DNA of 11,272 bases. Origin: an uncultured Sulfurovum sp. (GTDB lineage: Bacteria > Campylobacterota > Campylobacteria > Campylobacterales > Sulfurovaceae). The notes below the pieces were generated by a model, which saw only the letters and a list, made by a program, of their open reading frames with translations, was not told the DNA's origin and made no database searches. The position numbers and the translations under genes were made by a program. Positions 1 through 6,578 of this stretch are shown piece by piece (position 1 is the stretch's first letter; each line of letters starts with the position of its first letter). The stretch lies in assembly GCA_947313765.1 (NCBI GenBank), contig CAMZNQ010000233.1, forward strand, positions 1-11,272, read 5' to 3'.

Positions 1-203
1 GCCTCTAGTGCCTCATCAAGCGTTACCTCTTTTCCATCTATTGTTGGCGTTTTAACTCTTGGCTCTTCTGGTAAATATTTGTTGACCAAAGAGCAGAGTG
101 AACCTGTTGAGGTTGGATGGTTTGGGTCTGCCTCTATCTTACCATTTTCTTCTGCTACAATGCCACAAGCATCTGGACAATCAAGCCCACAAGCTGTCTC
201 TAT
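1..203 (-). CDS. Molybdopterin oxidoreductase, N-terminal fragment (3' part beyond the window)
   Basis: From the GAG codon at 200-198 the minus strand reads without a stop to the window edge. It begins E-T-A-C-G-L-D-C-P-D-A-C-G-I and gives 66 codons. The C-x3-C-x3-C spacing with a fourth Cys 24 residues later (in G-S-L-C) is the [4Fe-4S] binding module that opens many molybdopterin (bis-MGD) oxidoreductases. The T-I-D-G-K-E-V-T-L-D-E-A-L stretch that follows is also typical of that family. The substrate cannot be told from this fragment, and the molybdenum-binding domains lie outside the window. The start is a problem. In this frame a TAA sits at 221-219, and no ATG, GTG or TTG occurs between it and the first Cys. 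The left bound used here is an ATA codon (203-201) that overlaps the TAG of the upstream gene. A start by -1 frameshift or a sequence error is equally possible. Family assignment is fairly sure; the start is not. Confidence 0.75.
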   Translation of the reverse strand, partial: METACGLDCPDACGIVAEENGKIEADPNHPTSTGSLCSLVNKYLPEEPRVKTPTIDGKEVTLDEALE

Positions 204-1006
204 CTTTTTTTCTTTTTTTTAAACTCCACTTTAAGTAGTTTTGAAAAAAGCTCTTTAGGATTTTTAATCAAAATCTCTGCTCTATAAGATGATATATATT
301 TCTCATCAGTAACTGACCATATTTTAGATATTTTATAGTTAGTTCCTTTATTATCTATATAAATTCTTCTATTTTTGATATTCTTTAACTCATCTGCTTC
401 TAAAAAAAGCACCAATTTAGCAGAAGTTAAATCTTTTAGTTGGGCTAGAGGTGTTCCCATATTTACATAATCTCCTCTATTTACAAATATTTTATCTATA
501 AATCTGTTTTTAACAGAGATTGTTTTCTTAGAGATACTATCTTTTAATAGTGCTATCTGATAGTTTAAATCTACAAGCTGTTTTTTTAGAGAGTCTATCT
601 TCTCTTTAGTAGATAGATATTGAGTCTTACTATTTACGAAACTATAGAATGCATTGTTTTTTTGTGTTTGAGAGGCAGACTGTATTGTATCTATGCGATT
701 ATAATACTCCTCTTGACGACTAAAAGAGTCCTCTAGTGTTGAGAGTATCTCTCTATTTGTATTTAACATCTTTTTGATAAGAGTTATGGACTCTTTGATT
801 GATTTTAATTTAATATGGTCAAGTCTACTATCTAGTTTTATTATTATATCTTTAGATACTCTCTTTCCCTCTAACTTCATCTTAACTAAAGTAACCTGTG
901 CAGATATTGCTGATTTTAGAGTTATTGTCTCTATTGGTTCTAGCTTTGCATAGTGTACTTTAGAAAATAGGAGTAGAGGGGTTAATATTAAAATTAATAT
1001 CTTCAC
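200..1006 (-). CDS. HlyD-like periplasmic adaptor (membrane-fusion-type) protein
   Basis: This is a 268-residue protein with a cleavable-looking Sec signal at residues 1-20 (hydrophobic core I-L-I-L-I-L-T-P-L-L-L-F, then V-H-Y-A before K21). Residues about 60-160 are charged, helical and heptad-like, consistent with a coiled-coil hairpin. Residues about 163-194 hold a lipoyl-like half motif (K-I-F-V-N-R-G-D-Y-V-N-M-G-T-P-L) followed by beta-rich sequence. This layout matches HlyD/RND-type adaptor proteins that bridge an inner-membrane pump and an outer-membrane channel. At 268 residues it is short, and no pump or TolC gene is next to it in the window. The start is GTG at 1006-1004, with AAGGGA about 8 bases upstream. 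The C-terminus is a lysine run encoded by the A-rich tract described at 212-218. The next gene downstream is the molybdopterin oxidoreductase, with which it overlaps or abuts. The substrate is unknown. Confidence 0.7.
   Translation of the reverse strand: MKILILILTPLLLFSKVHYAKLEPIETITLKSAISAQVTLVKMKLEGKRVSKDIIIKLDSRLDHIKLKSIKESITLIKKMLNTNREILSTLEDSFSRQEEYYNRIDTIQSASQTQKNNAFYSFVNSKTQYLSTKEKIDSLKKQLVDLNYQIALLKDSISKKTISVKNRFIDKIFVNRGDYVNMGTPLAQLKDLTSAKLVLFLEADELKNIKNRRIYIDNKGTNYKISKIWSVTDEKYISSYRAEILIKNPKELFSKLLKVEFKKKKKR
212..218 (-). other. Possible -1 slippery heptamer A AAA AAG
   Basis: The last codons of the HlyD-like gene are GTG GAG TTT AAA AAA AAG AAA AAA AGA TAG. They contain A AAA AAG in the zero-frame phase, the same heptamer used in E. 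coli dnaX. A -1 slip here leads into GAA AAA AAG ATA GAG, which is exactly the open frame of the downstream molybdopterin oxidoreductase. The following A7 run could also allow polymerase slippage. No clear downstream stimulatory stem was identified. Function is inferred only. Confidence 0.3.
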
Positions 1007-1012
1007 TTTTTT

Positions 1013-1029
1013 ATCCCTTTTTGAGGGAT
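1013..1029 (-). promoter_or_regulatory. Hairpin covering the ribosome binding site of the HlyD-like gene
   Basis: ATCCCT (1029-1024 on the minus strand) pairs with AGGGAT (1018-1013) around a 5-base loop. The second arm is the Shine-Dalgarno sequence of the GTG-started gene at 1006. It is followed by A6 rather than T residues, so it is not an intrinsic terminator on this strand. Transcripts coming through from rnpB would contain both arms. A transcript from the -10 box at 1033-1028 would start in the loop and leave the site open. Confidence 0.4.
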
Positions 1030-1036
1030 TATAACA
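1028..1036 (-). promoter_or_regulatory. Extended -10 promoter element for the HlyD-like gene
   Basis: The minus strand reads TGTTATAAT here: a perfect TATAAT (1033-1028) with the extended TGn in front. It would start transcription near 1021, about 15 bases before the GTG codon. No good -35 box is seen; that position would fall in the 3' end of rnpB. This is a sequence match only. Confidence 0.5.
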
Positions 1037-1050
1037 GTCAAAACTTAAGT

Positions 1051-1447
1051 AGGTGTGACGATAAGCCGTGTTCTGTCGTGGGTAGTTATTTATCTAGGCG
1101 TATTGTTGCCAATATGCTCAAGCGAAGCAGTTTTGTCAATCCAATGACATAATGAGACTTAATACCATTGCTTCTTGCTACGAACAGGGTTTACCTAGCT
1201 ACCTATGTTACCATAAGCACTGGTGGTCTCTTACACCACCCTTTCACCTTGACCATCTACCCATAGGGAAATAGGGGGAGGGGGAAAGAAGATAAATCTT
1301 CTAAAATGGATAGATGGCTGTCTACTCTCTGTTGCACTTGCCCTCAGATTACTCTGGCCATCCGTTAGATGGAGTTCTGTCTCATGTGTAGCACGGACTT
1401 TCCTCTCGTAACTCATTATAAGTTACCAGCAACTACCTATCACACCT
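1051..1447 (-). ncRNA. rnpB: RNase P RNA (M1-type, bacterial type A)
   Basis: This is the catalytic RNA that trims the 5' leader from tRNA precursors. On the minus strand the conserved blocks occur in the right order: GAGGAAAGTCCGTGCTACA near the 5' end, AGTGCAACAGAGAG, AAGGTGAAAGGGTGG with GTAAGAGACCACC, GGTAAACCC with GCAAGAAG, and the 3' block ACAGAACACGGCTTATCG. The ends are set by helix P1: AGGTGTGA at 1447-1440 pairs with TCACACCT at 1058-1051, giving about 397 nt. The 12-bp helix formed by 1317-1306 and 1264-1253 (one G-U pair), in the position of P12, carries a small hairpin and an unusual C-rich strand. The gene sits between the porin stop (1470) and the HlyD-like gene. A reading frame at 1231-1416 inside it is not a gene. 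The exact ends may be off by a few bases. Confidence 0.95.
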
Positions 1448-1453
1448 AATGAA

Positions 1454-1462
1454 AGTATAGCA
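1454..1462 (-). promoter_or_regulatory. Extended -10 promoter element for rnpB
   Basis: The minus strand reads TGCTATACT (TGn plus TATACT at 1459-1454), ending 6 bases before the predicted 5' end of RNase P RNA at 1447. The -35 region overlaps the end of the porin gene and has no strong TTGACA match. Confidence 0.6.
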
Positions 1463-1469
1463 TAAAAAG

Positions 1470-2912
1470 TTAAAATAGGTAGTTTATCTCAAAACGTAGC
1501 TCTTTGTAGGAGGGGTCTTCCTTATCTGTAACCTTATGCTCTTGTTCTATAAAAGCAGTACGAAGTTTGGCTGTTAAGTTTGGATACTCTTTAAATCTTT
1601 TAATTAAATCAACAGTTAATACATTAACATCAGCCGAAACTCCTACTTTTTTATCGTCAAAGTCCTCTTTAGCATAACGCATCATAACTCTACTACCATC
1701 CATAATATCTGCTCTATCTAAATCATAATCTGCTCTAAACATAAATGTTTGGGTATCTGCATACCAATTTGTCTGACCCATAGCTCTTGTGTATCCAGAT
1801 GTTGGAAATCCACGCCAAGGTGCTACTATGTCTGCTTGGTCTGCAATCTTTGAATATCCTAAACGGATACTACCTGCACCTTTGATGAAATCAACTCTTC
1901 CTGCAATAAGCCAAGAGTTTAGAGTATCTTCTCTTTTATATCCTGTTGTATTGTTACGAAGGTTTGCTCCTCCTATCTCTCCTGCTCCATTATCAAACTG
2001 TTTAAGATAACGGATTGAGGGTTTTATCTTTCCCATATCTGTTGTTATGCTATAACTACCATCTATAATAGCTGTTGATAGTAGATTTGGAACTGTTATT
2101 AAATCTATGCTTATGGTGCTGTTTTTAAGAGTTTTATCTTTTAGATTAAAAACAATAAGTCTATCCTCAATCCCTCTATCTTTCAATCTACTCACTGTTA
2201 ATCCACGGTGCATTCCTCCATCATCATTCTCTCTCCAACTAGCAAAGGGTTCTTTTGAGTCATCATAGGCTAAAACGTGATGAAATGAGTCATGGTCTCT
2301 TAGTTTCTGTTTTGTAAGATATGCCATTTTTACTTTTGTCTTGGAGAGTGGTTGAAACTGTGCATAGATACCTTGAAATGTATTTGGAATCATCTTTGTA
2401 TCGTTTGATTTTGTTAAAGTTGTCTCCATTGTAAAACGACCCAATTTAAGATGATTTTTGCCATATCTATACTCCATATAGTTTTGAGCAAAAACACTAT
2501 TTCCATAATCTCCTTTAGTAGCAAGATTGTATCTGTTTAATGTATCTTTTCCTGAACGATATTGTGATGGTTCAATATCATCATGAAATGGATTTTGTGT
2601 AGTATAGACTCCTGATGTAAAAGAGAATCCTTCATATGAGGCTGTTTTGTATATTAAACTTCCTCCTAAACCAAAAGAGTAGTGGTCAACACCTTTACTT
2701 TTTGTGTCAAAATCAAAATAGTTTAGACGTAAGCGACCATAAAAAATCCCCTCTTTTAAAAAGTTCTCTAAGTTGTCTACCTCTTTTGGTAATATATTAT
2801 ATTTCATAGTCATATTGGAGTTTATCTCTGATTTCATAATAGGTTCTAAAGCATTACTATTTGCCGTTAATAAGGAGATTCCACATATTAGTTGAGTAAA
2901 TATACTCTTCAT
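1470..2912 (-). CDS. OprD-family outer-membrane porin
   Basis: This 480-residue protein has a signal peptide (about residues 1-21, ending S-N-A before L-E-P). It then has a run of alternating beta-strand sequence beginning near G-I-F-Y-G-R-L-R-L-N-Y-F (55-66) and ends in R-F-E-I-N-Y-L-F with the terminal Phe typical of outer-membrane barrels. The F-Q-G-I-Y-A-Q-F segment (169-176) and the A-P-W-R-G-F-P-T-S-G-Y-T segment in the second half resemble OprD-like porins of Campylobacterota. Family members form 18-strand channels for small solutes such as amino acids or organic acids; the substrate here cannot be read from the sequence. The ATG at 2912-2910 has AGGA 6 bases upstream. The gene is divergent from the symporter operon (154-bp spacer) and is followed by rnpB, which has its own promoter. 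A role in feeding the symporter is only a positional guess. Confidence 0.85.
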   Translation of the reverse strand: MKSIFTQLICGISLLTANSNALEPIMKSEINSNMTMKYNILPKEVDNLENFLKEGIFYGRLRLNYFDFDTKSKGVDHYSFGLGGSLIYKTASYEGFSFTSGVYTTQNPFHDDIEPSQYRSGKDTLNRYNLATKGDYGNSVFAQNYMEYRYGKNHLKLGRFTMETTLTKSNDTKMIPNTFQGIYAQFQPLSKTKVKMAYLTKQKLRDHDSFHHVLAYDDSKEPFASWRENDDGGMHRGLTVSRLKDRGIEDRLIVFNLKDKTLKNSTISIDLITVPNLLSTAIIDGSYSITTDMGKIKPSIRYLKQFDNGAGEIGGANLRNNTTGYKREDTLNSWLIAGRVDFIKGAGSIRLGYSKIADQADIVAPWRGFPTSGYTRAMGQTNWYADTQTFMFRADYDLDRADIMDGSRVMMRYAKEDFDDKKVGVSADVNVLTVDLIKRFKEYPNLTAKLRTAFIEQEHKVTDKEDPSYKELRFEINYLF

Positions 2913-3032
2913 TATTTATCCTGATTTTAATATTGTTTGACCTTATAATATATTATCAATTCTTTTTGACTGAAAAGGTTCTCTTTTTTATGATTTACCC
3001 ATAAATAGGTAACAAGCTTTAATAAATTGGGT

Positions 3033-3038
3033 TATAAT
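3033..3038 (+). promoter_or_regulatory. -10 element of the symporter-anmK-amgK-murU operon
   Basis: TATAAT lies in the divergent spacer. It implies a start near 3045 and a leader of about 22 bases with AAGG at 3056-3059 before the ATG at 3067. The -35 position has no good TTGACA match, as is common in this phylum. The divergent porin promoter on the other strand could not be placed with confidence. Confidence 0.5.
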
Positions 3039-3066
3039 ACGAATATCAATTAGAAAAGGTTCAACA

Positions 3067-4563
3067 ATGCAATCAAGCTTCTCTATCTTAGATTGGGTTA
3101 TATTTGCTTCATATTTTTTACTACTTATATTGACTTCTGTACTTCTTAGTCAATCAAAAATCAAAAATTCACGAGACTACTTTACAGGTGGAAACTCTAT
3201 TCCTATGTTTGCTGTGGCAATCTCTGTTTTAGCTACCTCTCAATCAGCGGCTACCTTTTTGGGTGCTCCTGAATACTCATATAAACATGATTTAACTTTT
3301 TTAGGTTTCTATGTTTCAGCTTTTTTAGCTGTTATATTTGTAGCTAAGGTTTTAGTTCCTAGATTCTATGCTATTAACGCTATAACTGTATATGAGTATC
3401 TATCATATCGTTATGGAGAGAAATCAAAACGGTATGCAGGGATTATGTTTTTAGTTGGTAGACTATTTGCTTCAGGGGCTAGGTTATATATTGGTGCTTT
3501 GGCTATCTCTATGATACTATTTTCTGATATATTGGCAACTCATATTGCAATATCTATTGCTATTTTGATGATAGGGGCATTGGCATATACCTATTTTGGT
3601 GGTGTTAAGTCGGTTATATTTTCAGATATTATTCAAGCTGTTACCTATGTTGGAGCAGGAGTAGCTGTTCTTGTATATCTCTACTACTCATTAAATACAG
3701 ATTTCTCGACTATTATAACAACACTATCAGATAATAGTAAATTAAAATTAGTTGATTTCTCATTTTCAGGTGGCTTTACTGTTTGGACTCTCCTAACAGG
3801 TTGGTTTTTACTAAATATTGCAGCTTATGGACTTGACCAAGATATGACTCAAAGGGTGCTTACATGTAAAAACAAAAAGGAGGGAGAGAGGTCACTCATA
3901 TATGCTCTTATATTTACTATCCCTGTGGCATTTCTCTTTTTAGTTATTGGGTTGCTTCTCTATCTATTCTATCAACATCCTGAAATATCAAATATCTCTT
4001 CTGCTTGTGTTGACCAAAATGTAGATGGTCAGAGTGTTAAGATATTTATGCTCTATATCTTAAATGAGATGCCTGAAGGTTTGCGAGGTTTAGTAACAGT
4101 TGGGGCAATTGCTGCTGCGTTGTCATCTACTAACTCTGTACTATCTGCAATGTCTTCTGTGGCTGTGGAGGATATATATAGGGGTTGGCTTGTTAAAGAT
4201 AGAGATGAAGAACACTATCTTAAAGTTAGTAGATTAATGGTACTTGTTTTTGCTCTTCTACTATCTATGATGGGAATGATTAGCTTCTATTGGCAACAAT
4301 ATACAGAGTTACCTCTTCTTAACTTTGCATTGGGTGTTATGGCATTTGCCTATGCCTCACTACTAGGTGTCTATGGTTCAGCCATATTTACAAATAGAGG
4401 GAATGAAAAAACTGTTCTTTGGGCGTTAATTGGTGGTTTTTTAACAGTACTATTTTTACAACCATATATTTTTAATATAAAAGTAGATTTTTCCATTATG
4501 ATGATATTGGGGACATTGGTCTCATTTCTAATTATGATGACAGGTAAGCCTAAAGATGTCTAA
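3067..4563 (+). CDS. Sodium:solute symporter (SSS family), candidate MurNAc or anhydro-MurNAc importer
   Basis: A 498-residue integral membrane protein with about 13 hydrophobic segments (roughly 6-28, 45-65, 75-98, 121-145, 153-175, 182-206, 235-255, 277-301, 319-350, 389-413, 420-440, 448-466, 475-492). Family marks include S-R-D-Y-F-T-G-G-N after the first helix and the G-L-D-Q-D-M-T-Q-R-V-L block (255-265). A-A-L-S-S-T-N-S-V-L-S near 350-360 corresponds to the sodium-site helix of SSS carriers. Known members use the sodium gradient to import sugars, sialic acid, proline and similar solutes. Its substrate is not encoded in any motif I can see. Its stop overlaps the anmK start by 8 bases, and the next two genes use MurNAc derivatives, so import of MurNAc, anhydro-MurNAc or a related amino sugar is the best inference. 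It is not similar to AmpG, which is an MFS carrier. The family is sure; the substrate is a guess from context. Confidence 0.9.
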   Translation: MQSSFSILDWVIFASYFLLLILTSVLLSQSKIKNSRDYFTGGNSIPMFAVAISVLATSQSAATFLGAPEYSYKHDLTFLGFYVSAFLAVIFVAKVLVPRFYAINAITVYEYLSYRYGEKSKRYAGIMFLVGRLFASGARLYIGALAISMILFSDILATHIAISIAILMIGALAYTYFGGVKSVIFSDIIQAVTYVGAGVAVLVYLYYSLNTDFSTIITTLSDNSKLKLVDFSFSGGFTVWTLLTGWFLLNIAAYGLDQDMTQRVLTCKNKKEGERSLIYALIFTIPVAFLFLVIGLLLYLFYQHPEISNISSACVDQNVDGQSVKIFMLYILNEMPEGLRGLVTVGAIAAALSSTNSVLSAMSSVAVEDIYRGWLVKDRDEEHYLKVSRLMVLVFALLLSMMGMISFYWQQYTELPLLNFALGVMAFAYASLLGVYGSAIFTNRGNEKTVLWALIGGFLTVLFLQPYIFNIKVDFSIMMILGTLVSFLIMMTGKPKDV

Positions 4564-5644
4564 GCTCTATATTGGTTTGATGTCAGGAACATCACTTGAT
4601 GGTGTAGATGTTGCTTTGTGTAGGATAGATGATAGTAGTTGCATATTGGAATCCTCATATTTTTTAGGTATGCCTTTGGAGTTGAAAGATGATATATTAA
4701 CTATCATCAATGGAGAAACAACAGTTAAACAGGTAGGAGAGATAGACCATAGATTAGCTCTATTTTTTGCTAAAGGTGTCAATCTTCTACTAGAACAAGA
4801 GAAGATAGAGCCAAAAAACATAGAGGCTATTGGCTCTCATGGGCAGACAGTTTGGCATGAACCTAATGGAGAGTATCCATTTTCAATGCAATTAGGAGAC
4901 CCTTCTCTCTTAGCTGTATTAACAAAGATAGATGTAGTAGCAGATTTTCGAGCTAAAGATGTTGCTGTTGGTGGAGAGGGGGCACCTTTTGCTCCTGCTT
5001 TTCACAAGTTTCTCTTCTCTCATCTAAAGCCTTGTGCAATTCTTAATATTGGAGGTATGGCAAATATTTCTATTATAGGTCAAGAGTTAATAGGGTATGA
5101 TACAGGCTGTGGAAATGTTTTAATGGATTTATGGATTCAATCGCAACAAAATAGAGCCTATCATAGAGATGGTGCTTGGGCGAAGTCAGGTAAAGTAGAT
5201 AGAGAGTTATTGGAAAATATGCTATTGGATAACTATTTTAGCTTAAATTATCCTAAGAGTACAGGAAGAGAATATTTTAATAAGAATTTTTTAATAAACT
5301 ATTTAGAACCATTGGGTAAAATATCTAAACCAGATGTTCAAGCTACACTTTTAGCTTTAACTGTAAAATCAATCTCTAATGAGATTAAAAAGTTTAATAT
5401 TGAAAGAGTATTGGTTTGTGGTGGTGGAGTTAAAAATAGTTTTTTAATGTCAGAATTACAAAAGGAGTTGCCTATGTTAGATGTTCTATCCACTGAAGAG
5501 TATGGTATTAGTGCAGATAATATGGAGGCGATGATATTTGCATGGTTTGCACATAAGAGGTTGGTTAAAGAGCCAATAGAGTTAAAAAGTGTAACAGGTG
5601 CAAAATATAATAGAGTATTAGGGGGAGTTTATGCAAAAGATTGA
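4556..5644 (+). CDS. anmK: Anhydro-N-acetylmuramic acid kinase
   Basis: AnmK opens the 1,6-anhydro ring of anhMurNAc and phosphorylates it with ATP to MurNAc-6-phosphate in the cytoplasm, a step of peptidoglycan recycling. The 362-residue protein is close to the usual family length of about 370. It shows the full motif series: L-M-S-G-T-S-L-D-G (8-16), G-S-H-G-Q-T (93-98), Q-L-G-D-P-S (112-117), D-F-R-A-K-D (130-135), G-G-E-G-A-P (139-144), N-I-G-G-M-A-N (164-170), D-T-G-C-G-N (182-187) and C-G-G-G-V-K-N near 288-294. Asp182 lies at the position of the catalytic base. One detail differs from the form I know, D-T-G-P-G-N: a Cys replaces the Pro. The gene starts inside the symporter (8-base overlap) with only a weak Shine-Dalgarno sequence, suggesting translational coupling. 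It overlaps amgK by 14 bases. Confidence 0.97.
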   Translation: MSKLYIGLMSGTSLDGVDVALCRIDDSSCILESSYFLGMPLELKDDILTIINGETTVKQVGEIDHRLALFFAKGVNLLLEQEKIEPKNIEAIGSHGQTVWHEPNGEYPFSMQLGDPSLLAVLTKIDVVADFRAKDVAVGGEGAPFAPAFHKFLFSHLKPCAILNIGGMANISIIGQELIGYDTGCGNVLMDLWIQSQQNRAYHRDGAWAKSGKVDRELLENMLLDNYFSLNYPKSTGREYFNKNFLINYLEPLGKISKPDVQATLLALTVKSISNEIKKFNIERVLVCGGGVKNSFLMSELQKELPMLDVLSTEEYGISADNMEAMIFAWFAHKRLVKEPIELKSVTGAKYNRVLGGVYAKD

Positions 5645-6578
5645 AGCATGGATTGATAGATTAGGATATAGAGATTATAGACTAGAGAGCGTTTCTGGAG
5701 ATGCTAGTTTTAGAAGTTATTTTAGATTGATTACAAATGATGGTACTTATATTGTTATGGACTCCTCTAGGGATATAGATAGTATATATCCTTTTATTGA
5801 TGTCTCTGTGAGACTTCTGAAGGAGGATGTTCAGATACCTCGCACCTATAAGCAGGATATTGAACATGGTTATCTACTTCTTGAAGATATTGGAGATGTT
5901 CATCTATATGATAGATTGAGTGATATGAGTGCAAAACTACTATATACTAAAGCTATTTATGAGATTTTAAATATGCAAAAGGTAGATACATCTGGTCTTG
6001 ATATTTATGATGGCTCATTTTTAAAATTTGAGATGGAGTTAATGAGAGAGTGGTATGTAGAGAAATATTATGGCATAGAGTTAGATAGTGAAGATGAAAA
6101 TATCTTAGACTCTATCTTTACTCTTGTAGTAGATGAGGTTCTATCTCAACCACAAGGCTGTTTTGTTCATCGTGATTTCCATTCAAAAAACATTATGTTA
6201 GGTAAAAAAGGTAAACTTTTTACAATAGATTATCAAGATGCTAAAGTAGGCTCTATGATGTATGATTTAGCATCTCTTCTAAATGATGTATATATCAAGT
6301 TTGATAGAGATACTATTGTTGAGCTTATTTTGGAGTTTAAAGAGCTTAAAGGTATCTCTGATGTGAGTAATAATAGATTTATCCGTTGGTTTGATTTTAT
6401 GGCAATTCAGAGACATATAAAAATTTTAGGTATCTTTGCTCGTCTAAAGATAAGAGATAATAAACCTAACTATATAGAGCATATTCCAATGACATTAAGC
6501 TATATAGAGGAGAATATTGCTAGATACCCAGAGTTAAAACCTTTAGAATATATATTAGATAGAGTTAAAGGGAAATAA
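5631..6578 (+). CDS. amgK: N-acetylmuramate / N-acetylglucosamine 1-kinase, AmgK-like
   Basis: AmgK phosphorylates the anomeric hydroxyl of MurNAc (and GlcNAc) to give MurNAc-alpha-1-phosphate. The 315-residue protein belongs to the aminoglycoside phosphotransferase (APH) fold. It has an S-G-D-A-S-F-R-S-Y-F-R-L block (22-33), then Y-I-V-M-D, where AmgK proteins have a Met-Asp after the strand. The catalytic loop is H-R-D-F-H-S-K-N-I-M-L (180-190, catalytic Asp182), followed by the metal-binding D-Y-Q-D-A (200-204). The segment I-Q-R-H-I-K-I-L-G-I-F-A-R-L (269-282) is characteristic of AmgK rather than of drug-modifying APHs. A strong GGGGGAG (5621-5627) precedes the ATG. Neighbours anmK (14-base overlap) and murU (1-base overlap) support the assignment. 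Aminoglycoside resistance is not implied. Confidence 0.93.
   Translation: MQKIEAWIDRLGYRDYRLESVSGDASFRSYFRLITNDGTYIVMDSSRDIDSIYPFIDVSVRLLKEDVQIPRTYKQDIEHGYLLLEDIGDVHLYDRLSDMSAKLLYTKAIYEILNMQKVDTSGLDIYDGSFLKFEMELMREWYVEKYYGIELDSEDENILDSIFTLVVDEVLSQPQGCFVHRDFHSKNIMLGKKGKLFTIDYQDAKVGSMMYDLASLLNDVYIKFDRDTIVELILEFKELKGISDVSNNRFIRWFDFMAIQRHIKILGIFARLKIRDNKPNYIEHIPMTLSYIEENIARYPELKPLEYILDRVKGK

Noticed and set aside
1013..1029. Intrinsic terminator for rnpB
   Set aside because: The hairpin is only 6 bp and on the minus strand is followed by A residues, not T residues.
1231..1416. Open reading frame of 61 codons on the minus strand
   Set aside because: It lies wholly inside rnpB, whose conserved RNA blocks explain the sequence; the peptide has low-complexity proline runs from the C-tract.
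1789..2010. Open reading frame on the plus strand inside the porin gene
   Set aside because: It is antisense to a long, well-supported porin frame and has no recognisable protein features.
4567..4821. Minus-strand reading frame inside anmK
   Set aside because: A shadow of anmK, whose motifs are continuous through this region.
5682..5867. Minus-strand reading frame inside amgK
   Set aside because: Antisense to a conserved kinase, with no promoter or ribosome binding site.
5631..6578. Aminoglycoside resistance phosphotransferase
   Set aside because: The fold is shared, but the AmgK-specific segments and the anmK and murU neighbours point to MurNAc 1-kinase.
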